Assembly: GCA_002189035.1 (NCBI GenBank)
Contig: NEEC01000349.1
Coordinates: 1-31,951, forward strand
Direction of reading: 5' to 3'
From: Utricularia gibba
Lineage: Eukaryota; Streptophyta; Magnoliopsida; Lamiales; Lentibulariaceae
Length of the DNA: 31,951 nt
This document shows, piece after piece, positions 22,401 through 31,951 of this stretch (its first letter is position 1; each line of letters starts with the position of its first letter). The notes below the pieces were generated by a model. That model ran no database searches and was not told the origin of the DNA. It was given only the letters and a program-made list of their open reading frames with translations. The position numbers and the translations under genes are program-made.

Positions 22401-25400
22401 GGGTGCACGTGACATCATAATTTAAACAAATGCATCATTTTTTTTAATCGATTTGCATCCAGTTGACCTCATGAGCCATACAGAATCGGGGTCAAGGACC
22501 AAGTTCCCAGCGAGACTGGCCGCCACAAAACGAGAAGCGGTTCCTTGAAAAATGTAGGCAGCCCCCGAAAACCGAACGATAATAAATACATCACTTTATT
22601 TGCCGGACTACAACTTACTTTGGGCCAAAGCTTTTTTCCGGTTCCAAGTGCCCCAAGACCGCCTCTCAAGTATAAAGTAAGTTGTTGAAAAAATCATGTG
22701 GGGTGCACGTGACATCATAATTTAAACAAATGCATCATTTTTTTAATCGATTTGCATCCAGTTGACCTCATGAGCCATACAGAATCGGGGTCAAGGACCA
22801 AGTTCCCAGCGAGACTGGCCGCCACAAAACGAGAAGCGGTTCCTTGAAAAACCATGTAGGCAGCCCCCGAAAACCGAACGATAATAAATACATCACTTTA
22901 TTTGCCGGACTACAACTAACTTCGGCAAGCCAAACTTACTTTTCCGTTCCAGTGCCCCAAAGACCGCCTCTCAAGTATAAAGTAAGTTGTTGAAAAAATC
23001 ATGTGGGGTGCACGTGACATCATAATTTAAACAATGCATCATTTTTTTTAATCGATTTGCATCCAGTTGACCTCATGAGCCATACAGAATCGGGGTCAAG
23101 GACCAAGTTCCCAGCGAGACTGGCCGCCACAAAACGAGAAGCGGTTCCTTGAAAAACCATGTAGGCAGCCCCCGAAAACCGAACGATAATAAATACATCA
23201 CTTTATTTGCCGACTACAACTAACTCGGTGCAAGCCAAACTTACCTTTGTCCGTTCCAGGTGCACCCAAAGACCGCCTGCTCAAGTATAAAGTAAGTTGT
23301 TGAAAAAATCATGTGGGGTGCACGTGACATCATAATTTAAACAAATGCATCATTTTTTTTAATCGATTTGCATCCAGTTGACCTCATGAGCATACAGAAT
23401 CGGGGTCAAGGACCAAGTCCAGCGAGACTGGCCGCCACAAAACGAGAAGCGGTTCCTTGAAAAACCATGTAGGCAGCCCCCAAAACCGAACGATAATAAA
23501 TACATCACTTTATTTGCCGGACTACAACTAACTCTCGGTGCAAGCCAAACTTACCTTTGTCCCGTTCCAGTGCACCCAAAGACCGCCTGCTCAAGTATAA
23601 AGTAAGTTGTTAAAAAATCATGTGGGGTGCACGTGATATCGCAATTTAAACAAATGCATCATTGGATTTGCATCCTTTTGTCCTCATGAGCCATAAAGAA
23701 TCGGGGGACCAAGTTCCAGCGAGACTGGCCGCACAAAACGAGAAGCTGTTCCTTGAAAAACCATGTAGGCAACGAAAACCGAACGTTAATAAATACATCA
23801 CTTTCTTTGCCGGGCTACAACTTACTTTGGGCCAAGGCCTAAGCTGATCTTTTTTCCGGTTCCAAGTGCCCAAAGACCGCCTCTCAAGTATAAAGTAAGT
23901 TGTTGAAAAAATCATGTGGGGTGCACGTGACATATAATTTAAACAAATGCATCATTTTTTTTAATCGATTTGCATCCAGTTGACCTCATGAGCCATACAG
24001 AATCGGGTCAAGGACCAAGTTCCCAGCGAGACTGGCCGCCACAAAACGAGAAGCGGTTCCTTGAAAAACCATGTAGGCAGCCCCGAAAACCGAACGATAA
24101 TAAATACATCACTTTATTTGCCGGACTACAACTTACTTTGGGCCAAGCCTAAGCTGACTTTTCCGGTTCCAAGTGCCCCCCCAAGACCGCCTCCTCATGT
24201 ATAAAGTATGTTGTTAAAAAAATCATGTGGGGTGCACGTGACATCATAATTTAAACAAATGCATCATTTTTTTTAATCGATTTGCATCCAGTTGACCTCA
24301 TGAGCCATACAGAATCGGGGTCAAGGACCAAGTTCCCAGCGAGACTGGCCGCCACAAAACGAGAAGCGGTTCCTTGAAAAACCATGTAGGCAGCCCCGAA
24401 AACCGAACGATAATAAATACATCACTTTATTTGCCGGACTACAACTAACTCTCGGTGCAAGCCAAACTTACCTTTGTCCCGTTCCAGGTGCACCCAAAGA
24501 CCGCCTGCTCAAGTATAAAGTAAGTTGTTGAAAAAATCATGTGGGGTGCACGTGACATCATAATTTAAACAAATGCATCATTTTTTTTAATCGATTTGCA
24601 TCCAGTTGACCTCATGAGCCATACAGAATCGGGGTCAAGGACCAAGTTCCCAGCGAGACTGGCCGCCACAAAACGAGAAGCGGTTCCTTGAAAAACCATG
24701 TAGGCAGCCCCCGAAAACCGAACGATAATAAATACATCACTTTATTTGCCGGACTACAACTAACTTCGGGCAAGCCAAACTGACCTTTTTTCCGGTTCCA
24801 GTGCCCCAAAGACCGCCTCTCAAGTATAAAGTAAGTTGTTGAAAAAATCATGTGGGGTGCACGTGACATCGTAATTTAAACAAATGCATCATTTTTTTAA
24901 TCGATTTGCATCCAGTTGACCTCATGAGCCATACAGAATCGGGGTCAAGGACCAAGTTCCCAGCGAGACTGGCCGCCACAAAACGAGAAGCGGTTCCTTG
25001 AAAAACCATGTAGGCAGCCCCCGAAAACCGAACGATAATAAATACATCACTTATTTGCCGGACTACAACTAACTCTCGGTGCAAGCCAAACCTTACTTTG
25101 TCCCGTTCCAGTGCCCCAAAGACCGCCTGCTCAAGTATAAAGTAAGTTGTTGAAAAAATCATGTGGGGTGCACGTGATATCGCAATTTAAACAAATGCAA
25201 CATTTATTCATCGATTTGCATCCAGTTGACCTCATGAGCCATAAAGAATCGGGGTCCGGACCAAGTTCCCAGCGAGACTGGCCGCCACAAAACGAGAAGC
25301 TGTTCCTTGAAAAACCATGTAGGCAACACCCGAAAACCGAACGTTAATAAATACATCACTTTCTTTGCCGGCTACAACTTACTTTGGGCCAAGGCCTAAG

Positions 25401-26214
25401 CTGATCTTTTTCCGGTTCCAAGTGCACCCAAAGACCGCCTCTCAAGTATAAAAGTAAGTTGTTGAAAAAATCATGTGGGGTGCACGTGACATCATAATTT
25501 AAACAAATGCATCATTTTTTTTAATCGATTTGCATCCAGTTGACCTCATGAGCCATACAGAATCGGGGTCAAGGACCAAGTTCCCAGCGAGACTGGCCGC
25601 CACAAAAACGAGAAGCGGTTCCTTGAAAAACCATGTAGGCAGCCCCGAAAACCGAACGTAATAAATACATCACTTTATTTGCTACAACTTACTTTGGGCA
25701 AGGCCTAAGCTGATCTTTTTCCGGTTCCAAGTGCCCCAAGACCGCCTCCTCATGTATAAAGTATGTTGTTAAAAAAATCATGTGGGGTGCACGTGACATC
25801 ATAATTTAAACAAATGCATCATTTTTTTAATCGATTTGCATCCAGTTGACCTCATGAGCCATACAGAATCGGGGTCAAGGACCAAGTTCCCAGCGAGAGA
25901 CTGGCCGCCACAAAACGAGAAGCGGTTCCTTGAAAAACCATGTAGGCAGCCCCCGAAACCGAACGTTAATAAATACATCACTTTATTTGCCGGACTACAA
26001 CTTACTTTGGGCCAAGGCCTAAGCTGATCTTTTCCGGTTCCAAGTGCCCCCCAAGACCGCCTCCTCATGTATAAAGTATGTTGTTAAAAAAAATCATGTG
26101 GGGTGCACGTGACATCATAATTTAAACAAATGCATCATTTTTTTTAATCGATTTGCATCCAGTTGACCTCATGAGCCATACAGAATCGGGTCAAGGACCA
26201 AGTTCCCAGCGAGA
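19412..26214. repeat. Long alpha-rich and hybrid stretch without gamma
   Basis: Twenty-two monomers. Clear alpha: 19412, 20035, 20348, 20658, 21891, 22202, 23120, 23428, 24345, 24969. Hybrid or compressed: 19727, 20975, 21289, 21583, 22516, 22815, 24032, 24659. Beta or beta-like: 23725, 25278, 25593, 25901. Only 23725, and less clearly 25278, follow B-like modules. Local oddities: ctttcc for cggttcc or ctgttcc at 21301; gaaaaatgtagg lacking three bases near 22550; tttgctacaac lacking cgga near 25680; an extra GA (gcgagagactgg) at 25893-25904. Confidence 0.7.
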
Positions 26215-26523
26215 CTGGCCGCCACAAAACGAAGCGGTTCCTTGAAAAACCATGTAGGCAGCCCCGAAAACCGAACGTTAATAAAATACATCACTTTCAT
26301 TGCCGGGCTACAACTTACTTTCGGCCAAGCCTAAGTTGCCTTTTGTCCGGTTCCTCTGCCCCCCAAGACCACCTCCTCAAGTATAAAGTAAGAGTTTGAA
26401 AAAATCATGTGGGGCACGTGATATCGTAATTTAAACAAATGCATCATTTTTTTTAATCATTTGCATCCGGTTGACCTCATGAGCCATACAGAATCGGGGT
26501 CAAGGACCAAGTTCCCAGCGAGA
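26215..26523. repeat. Gamma monomer
   Basis: Gamma marks are cattgccggg, ttcggccaagcctaag, ttgccttttgtcc, accacctcctcaag, taagagtttg and gatatcgtaat. The following spacer has aatcatttgc for aatcgatttgc, then ccggttgacc. It follows a beta-like unit (25901) and precedes alpha (26524). Confidence 0.85.
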
Positions 26524-27456
26524 CTGGCCGCCACAAAACGAGAAGCGGTTCCTTGAAAAACATGTAGGCAGCCCGAAAACCGAACGATAATAAATACATC
26601 ACTTTATTGCCGGACTACAACTAACTCTCGGTGCAAGCCAAACCTTACCTTTGTCCGTTCCAGGTGCCCCAAAAGACCGCCTCTCATGTATAAAGTAAGT
26701 GTTGTTGAAAAAATCATGTGGGGTGCACGTGACATCATAATTTAAACAAATGCATCATTTTTTTTAATCGATTTGCATCCAGTTGACCTCATGAGCCATA
26801 CAGAATCGGGGTCAAGGACCAAGTTCCCAGCGAGACTGGCCGCCACAAAACGAGAAGCGGTTCCTTGAAAAACCATGTAGGCAGCCCCGAAAACCGAACG
26901 ATAATAAATACATCACTTTATTTGCCGGACTACAACTAACTCTCGGTGCAAGCCAAACCTTACCTTTGTCCGTTCCAGGTGCACCCAAAGACCGCCTGCT
27001 CAAGTATAAAGTAAGTTGTTAAAAAATCATGTGGGGTGCACGTGATATCGCAATTTAAACAAATGCAACATTGTATTCATCGATTTGCATCCTTTTGACC
27101 TCATGAGCCATAAAGAATCGCGGGCCAGGACCAAGTTCCTAGCGAGACTGGCCGCCACAAAACGAGAAGCTGTTCCTTGAAAAACCATGTAGGCAACACC
27201 GAAAACCGAACGTTAATAAAATACATCACTTTCTTTGCCGGGCTACAACTTACTTTGGCCAAGGCCTAAGCTGACTTTTTCCGGTTCCAAGTGCCCCCAA
27301 GACCGCCTCCTCATGTATAAAGTATGTTGTTAAAAAAAATCATGTGGGGTGCACGTGACATCGTAATTTAAACAAATGCATCATTTTTTTTAATCGATTT
27401 GCATCCAGTTGACCTCATGAGCCATACAGAATCGGGTCAAGGACCAAGTTCCCAGC
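26524..27456. repeat. Alpha, alpha, B-linked beta monomers
   Basis: Monomers start at 26524 (alpha), 26836 (alpha) and 27148 (beta after a B module with gtattcatcg, gcgggccagg and ttcctagcg). With the gamma unit at 26215 they form a gamma-alpha-alpha-beta block. Near 26695 a GT repeat is expanded (gtaagtgttgttg). Confidence 0.7.
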
Positions 27457-27761
27457 GAGGCCGCCACAAAACGAGAAGCGGTTCCTTGAAAAACCATGTA
27501 GGCAGCCCCCGAAAACCGAACGTTAATAAATACATCACTTTATTGCCGGCTACAACTTACTTTCGGCCAAGGCAAGCTGACTTTTCCGGTTCCTCTTCCC
27601 CCCCAAGACCCTCCTGAAGTATAAAGTAAGTTGTTGAAAAAAATCATGTGGGTGCGTGATATCGTAATTTAAAAAAAATGCATCATTTTTTTTAATCGAT
27701 TTGCATCCGGTTGACCTCATGAGCATACAGAATCGGGGTCAAGGACAAGTTCCCAGCGAGA
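27457..27761. repeat. Gamma/beta hybrid monomer
   Basis: Gamma marks include tttattgccggc, ttcggcc and gttcctcttcc. The middle is beta-like (aaggcaagctgac) and the tail has taagttgttg. The landmark has lost actg (gcgaggccgcc near 27455-27465), and cacgtg is lost (gtgggtgcgtgatatcg near 27649). It follows beta (27148). Confidence 0.7.
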
Positions 27762-28065
27762 CTGGCCGCCACAAAACGAGAAGCTGTTCTTGAAAAACCA
27801 TGTAGGCAGCCCCCGAAAACCGAACGATAATAAATACATCACTTTATTTGCCGGACTACAACTAACTTCGGCAAGCCAAACCTTCTTTTCCGTTCCAGTG
27901 CACCCAAAGACCGCCTCTCAAGTATAAAGTAAGTGTTGAAAAAATCATGTGGGGTGCACGTGACATCATAATTTAAACAAATGCATCATTTTTTTTAATC
28001 GATTTGCATCCAGTTGACCTCATGCGCCATACAGAATCGGGGTCAAGGACCAAGTTCCAGCGAGA
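27762..28065. repeat. Compressed alpha hybrid monomer
   Basis: It carries ctgttcttg, alpha gataataaat, then the shortened forms aacttcggcaagcc near 27864, ccgttccagtg, gcctctcaag near 27913 and taagtgttg. It separates two gamma-type units. Confidence 0.65.
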
Positions 28066-28372
28066 CTGGCCGCCACAAAACGAGAAGCGTTCCTTGAAAA
28101 ACCATGTAGGCAGCCCCCGAAAACCGAACGTTAATAAATACATAACTTTCTTGCCGGGCTACAACTTTCTTTCGGCCCAAGCCTAAGCTGACTTTGTCCG
28201 GTTCCTCTTCCCCCAAGACCACCTCCTCAAGTATAAAGTAAGAGTTTGAAAAATCATGTGGGTGCACGTGACATCATAATTTAAACAAATGCATCATTTT
28301 TTTTAATCATTTGCATCCAGTTGACCTCATGGGCCATACAGAATCGGGTCAAGGACCAAGTTCCCAGCGAGA
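28066..28372. repeat. Gamma monomer
   Basis: Gamma marks are gttaataaat, ttgccgggctac, ttcggcccaagcctaag, gttcctcttccccc, accacctcctcaag and taagagtttg. Rare local changes: cataactttc, and catgcgcc in the preceding module. The next module already has the catgggcc form typical of the right-hand block (28328). Confidence 0.8.
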
Positions 28373-29301
28373 CTGGCCGCCACAAAACGAGAAGCGGTTC
28401 CTTGAAAAACCATGTAGGCATAAAACCGAACGATAATAAATACATCACTTTGTTTGCCGGACTACAACTTACTTTGGGCCAAGGCCTAAGCTGATCTTTT
28501 TCCGGTTCCAAGTGCCCCAAGACCGCCTCCTCATGTATAAAGTATGTTGTTAAAAAAATCATGTGGGGTGAACGTGACATCATAATTTAAACAAATGCAT
28601 CATTTTTTTTAATCGATTTGCATCCAGTTGACCTCATGAGCCATACAGAATCGGGGTCAAGGACCAAGTTCCCAGCGAGACTGGCCGCCACAAAACGAGA
28701 ACGTTCCTTGAAAAACCATGTAGGCAGCCCCCGAAAACCGAACGATAATAAATACATCACTTTATTTGCCAGACTACAACTAACTTCGGTGCAAGCCAAA
28801 CCTTACCTTTGTCCCGTTCCAGTGCACCCAAAGACCGCCTGCTCAAGTATAAAGTAAGTTGTTGAAAAAATCATGTGGGGTGCACGTGATATCGCAATTT
28901 AAAAATGCAACATTGTATTCATCGATTTGCATCCTTTGTCCTCATGAGCCATAAAGAATCGCGGGCCCGGACCAAGTTCCTAGCGAGACTGGCCGCCACA
29001 AAACGAGAAGCTGTTCCTTGAAAAACCATGTAGGGAACACCGAAAACCGAACATTAATAAATACATCACTTTCTTTGCCGGGCTACAACTTACTTTGGGC
29101 CAAGGCCTAAGCTGATCTTTTTCCGGTTCCAAGTGCCCCCCAAGACCGCCTCTTCATGTATAAAGTATGTTGTTAAAAAAATCATGTGGGTGAACGTGAC
29201 ATCGTAATTTAAACAAATGCATCATTTTTTTTAATCGATTTGCATCCAGTTGACCTCATGAGCCATACAGAATCGGGTCAAGGACCAAGTTCCCAGCGAG
29301 A
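28373..29301. repeat. Hybrid, alpha, B-linked beta monomers
   Basis: Monomers start at 28373 (gataataaat then beta; rare marks gcataaaaccg and tttgtttgcc), 28681 (alpha) and 28989 (beta after a B module; gaacattaat at 29049). The marks of 28373 recur at 29613 (cacctaaaaccg, tttgtttgcc), four monomers on. The change gtgaacgtgac, which breaks cacgtg, occurs at 28569 and in 29190-29200, two monomers apart. Confidence 0.7.
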
Positions 29302-31172
29302 CTGGCCGCCACAAAACGAGAGCGTTCCTTGAAAAACCATGTAGGCAGCCCCCGAAAACCGAACGTTAATAAATACATCACTTTCTTTGCTGGGCTACAA
29401 CTTACTTTGGGCCAAGGCCTAAGCTGATCTTTTTCCGGTTCCAAGTGCCCCCAAGACCGCCTCCTCATGTATAAAGTATGTTGTTAAAAAAATCATGTGG
29501 GGTGCACGTGACATCATAATTTAAACAAATGCATCATTTTTTTAATCGATTTGCATCCAGTTGACCTCATGAGCCATACAGAATCGGATCAAGGACCAAG
29601 TTCCCAGCGAGACTGGCCGCCACAAAACGAGAAGCGGTTCCTTGAAAACCATGTAGGCAACACCTAAAACCGAACGATAATAAATACATCACTTTGTTTG
29701 CCGGACTACAACTTACTTTGGGCCAAGGCCTAAGCTGATCTTTTTCCGGTTCCAAGTGCCCCCCAAGACCGCCTCCTCATGTATAAAGTATGTTGTTAAA
29801 AAAATCATGTGGGGTGCACGTGACATCATAATTTAAACAAATGCATCATTTTTTTTAATCATTTGCATCCAGTTGACCTCATGGGCCATACAGAATCGGG
29901 TCAAGGACCAAGTTCCCAGCGAGACTGGCCGCCACAAAACGAGAAGCTGTTCCTTGAAAAACCATGTAGGCAACACCGAAAACCGAACGTTAATAAATAC
30001 ATCACTTTCTTTGTTGGGCTACAACTTACTTTGGGCCAAGGCCTAAGCTGATCTTTTTCCGGTTCCAAGTGCCCCCCAAGACCGCCTCCTCATGTATAAA
30101 GTATGTTGTTTAAAAAAAATCATGTGGGGTGCACGTGACATCATAATTTAAACAAATGCATCATTTTTTTAATCAATTTGCATCCAGTTGACCTCATGGG
30201 CCATACAGAATCGGGGTCAAGGACCAAGTTCCCAGCGAGACTGGCCGCCACAAAACGAGAAGCTGTTCCTTGAAAAACCATGTAGGCAACACCGAAAACC
30301 GAACGTTAATAAATACATCACTTTCTTTGCTGGGCTACAACTTACTTTGGGCCAAGGCCTAAGCTGACTTTTTCCGGTTCCAAGTGCCCCCAAGACCGCC
30401 TCCTCATGTATAAAGTATGTTGTTAAAAAAATCATGTGGGGTGCACGTGACATCATAATTTAAACAAATGCATCATTTTTTTAAATCAATTTGCATCCAG
30501 TTGACCTCATGGCCATACAGAATCGGGGTCAAGGACCAAGTTCCCAGCAACTGGCCGCCACAAAACGAGAAGCTGTTCCTTGAAAAACCATGTAGGCAAC
30601 ACCGAAAACCGAACGTTAATAAATACATCACTTTCTTTGCTGGGCTACAACTTACTTTGGGCCAAGGCCTAAGCTGATCTTTTTCCGGTTCCAAGTGCCC
30701 CAAGACCGCCTCCTCATGTATAAAGTATGTTTTAAAAAATCATGTGGGGTGCACGTGACATCATAATTTAAACAAATGCATCATTTTTTTTAATCATTTG
30801 CATCCAGTTGACCTCATGGGCCATACAGAATCGGGGTCAAGGACCAAGTTCCCAGCAAGACTGGCCGCCACAAAACGAGAAGCTGTTCCTTGAAAAACCA
30901 TGTAGGCAACACCGAAAACCGAACGTTAATAAATACATCACTTTCTTTGTTGGGCTACAACTTACTTTGGGCCAAGGCCTAAGCTGATCTTTTCGGTTCC
31001 AAGTGCCCCCAAGACCGCCTCCTCATGTATAAAGTATGTTGTTAAAAAAATCATGTGGGGTGCACGTGACATCATAATTTAAACAAATGCATCATTTTTT
31101 TTAATCAATTTGCATCTAGTTGACCTCATGGGCCATACAGAATCGGGGTCAAGGACCAAGTTCCCAGCAAGA
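29302..31172. repeat. Beta block with CpG-decay marks
   Basis: Six monomers start at 29302, 29613, 29925, 30241, 30551 and 30861. All are beta from ttactttggg to cctcctcatg and tatgttgttaaaa, though 29613 starts alpha-like. They share marks rare elsewhere: gctggg or gttggg for gccggg, aatcaattt for aatcgattt, cagcaag for cagcgag (later copies) and catgggcc for catgagcc. They follow A modules, not B, and contain fewer of the short deletions common elsewhere. Confidence 0.8.
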
Positions 31173-31485
31173 CTGGCCGCCACAAAACGAGAAGCGGTTC
31201 CTTGAAAAACCATGTAGGCAGCCCCCGAAAAACCGAACGTTAATAAATACATCACTTTCATTGCCGGCTACAACTTACTTTCGGCCCAAGCCTAAGCTGA
31301 CTTTTGTCCGGTTCCTCTCCCCCCCAAGACCACCTCCTGAAGTATAAAGTAAGAGTTTGAAAAAATCATGTAGGGTGCTCGTGATATCGTAATTTAAAAA
31401 AATGCATCATTTTTTTTAATCGATTTGCATCCGTTGACCTCATGAGCCATACAGAATCGGGGTCAAGGACCAAGTTCCAGCGAGA
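31173..31485. repeat. Gamma monomer
   Basis: Gamma marks are cattgccggc, ttcggcccaagcctaag, gttcctctcccccc, accacctcctgaag, taagagtttg and gatatcgtaat. It has catgtagggtgctcgtg, so cacgtg is lost. The tgtaggg form also occurs in the gamma unit at 253. It follows beta (30861) and precedes alpha (31486). Confidence 0.85.
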
Positions 31486-31951
31486 CTGGCCGCCACAAAC
31501 GAGAAGCGGTTCCTTGAAAAACCATGTAGGCAGCCCCCGAAAACCGAACGATAATAAATACATCACTTTATTTGCGGACTACAACTAACACTCGGTGCAA
31601 GCCAAACCTTACCTTTGTCCCGTTCCAGGTGCACCCAAAGACCGCCTGCTCAAGTATAAAGTAAGTTGTTGAAAAAATCATGTGGGGTGCACGTGATATC
31701 GCAATTTAAACAAATGCAACATTGTATTCATCGATTTGCATCCTTTTGTCCTCATGAGCCATAAAGAATCGCGGGCCTGGACCAAGTTCCTAGCGAGACT
31801 GGCCGCCACAAAACGAGAAGCTGTTCCTTGAAAAACCATGTAGGCAACACCGAAAACCGAACGTTAATAAATACATCACTTTCTTTGCCGGCTAAAACTA
31901 ACTTTGGCCAAGGCCTAAGCTGATCTTTTTCCGGTTCCAAGTGCACCCAAA
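31486..31951. repeat. Alpha monomer, B module and partial beta at right edge
   Basis: The alpha monomer begins at 31486, with actaacactcgg in place of actaactctcgg. A full B module follows (gatatcgcaat, acattgtattcatcg, ccttttgtcc, cataaagaat, gcgggcctgg, ttcctagcg). A beta monomer begins at 31799 and is cut by the window end. The array continues to the right. Confidence 0.85.

Larger units (their letters stand above)
1..31951. repeat. Satellite DNA array, ~310-bp monomer, ~103 tandem copies
   Basis: The landmark ctggccgcc followed by acaaaacgag recurs in the same orientation at 253, 563, 873, 1188, 1501 and so on to 31799, 103 times by hand count. Mean spacing is 309.3 bases, range 288-317. 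No spacer, inversion or foreign insertion interrupts the series. Best conserved are the landmark, ccttgaaaaaccatgtaggc, gtataaagtaagttgtt, catgtggggtgcacgtgac and atttgcatcc. The roughly 130 bases after the landmark and the roughly 60 bases before it vary between a few subtypes. This organisation is that of satellite DNA in eukaryotic heterochromatin. A centromeric, pericentromeric or subtelomeric location is inference. I do not recognise the family. About two nucleosome lengths per monomer fits many satellites but proves nothing. Confidence 0.97.

Noticed and set aside
1-31951. CRISPR array or bacterial repeat cassette
   Set aside because: The repeat unit is about 310 bases with no unique spacers between short repeats, and there are no cas genes.
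1-31951. rDNA or 5S gene cluster
   Set aside because: No recognisable 5S, 5.8S, 18S or 28S sequence or internal 5S promoter in the monomer.
1-31951. Tandem transposon or LTR array
   Set aside because: No terminal inverted repeats, target-site duplications, primer-binding site, polypurine tract or transposase/integrase coding was visible in any monomer.

Overview
The whole 31,951-base window is one uninterrupted tandem repeat array: eukaryotic-type satellite DNA with a monomer of about 310 bases in head-to-tail orientation. Using the conserved landmark ctggccgcc I located 103 consecutive copies from 253 to 31799. Their mean spacing is 309.3 bases and the range is 288-317. The fullest monomers are 316 bases and about 45% GC. 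I see no protein-coding gene, rRNA, tRNA, CRISPR array, transposon insertion or unique flank, so both array ends lie outside the window. Organism: satellite arrays of this length and monomer size are typical of centromeric, pericentromeric or subtelomeric heterochromatin of plants and animals. I do not recognise the family and cannot name the lineage.

The array mixes a few monomer subtypes, which I name here. The part downstream of the landmark comes as alpha (gataataaat, then ctctcggtgcaagcc, then gcctgctcaag), beta (gttaataaat, tttctttgccggg, ggccaaggcctaagc, cctcctcatg) or gamma (cattgccggg, ttcggccaagcctaag, accacctcctcaag, taagagtttg). The part upstream of the landmark comes as A (ccagttgacc, catacagaat, gggtcaaggacc, ttcccagcg) or B (ccttttgtcc, cataaagaat, gcgggcccggacc, ttcctagcg). 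A is usually linked to alpha and B to beta.

Layout: 1-252 partial beta; 253-1187 gamma-alpha-B triplet; 1188-3675 mostly alpha; 3676-6140 alternating alpha/beta; 6141-7039 gamma-alpha-beta; 7040-9536 nearly pure alpha; 9537-12305 alternating and hybrid; 12306-14772 two gamma-led blocks; 14773-19106 mixed with a gamma-like unit at 16946; 19107-26214 one gamma unit, then a long alpha-rich and hybrid stretch; 26215-29301 several gamma units; 29302-31172 a beta block carrying apparent CpG-decay changes; 31173-31951 another gamma-alpha-beta block cut by the window edge.

Three observations stand out. (1) Gamma units almost always follow a beta-type unit and precede an alpha unit, a remnant of higher-order repeat structure. 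(2) Many shortened monomers lack exactly the bases that distinguish two subtypes, which looks like a consensus artefact of collapsed long reads. (3) The right-hand beta block is marked mainly by CG to TG or CA changes, as expected for methylated satellite DNA. I do not claim a new functional system: the short open frames repeat once per monomer, decay freely by frameshift and match nothing I recognise.
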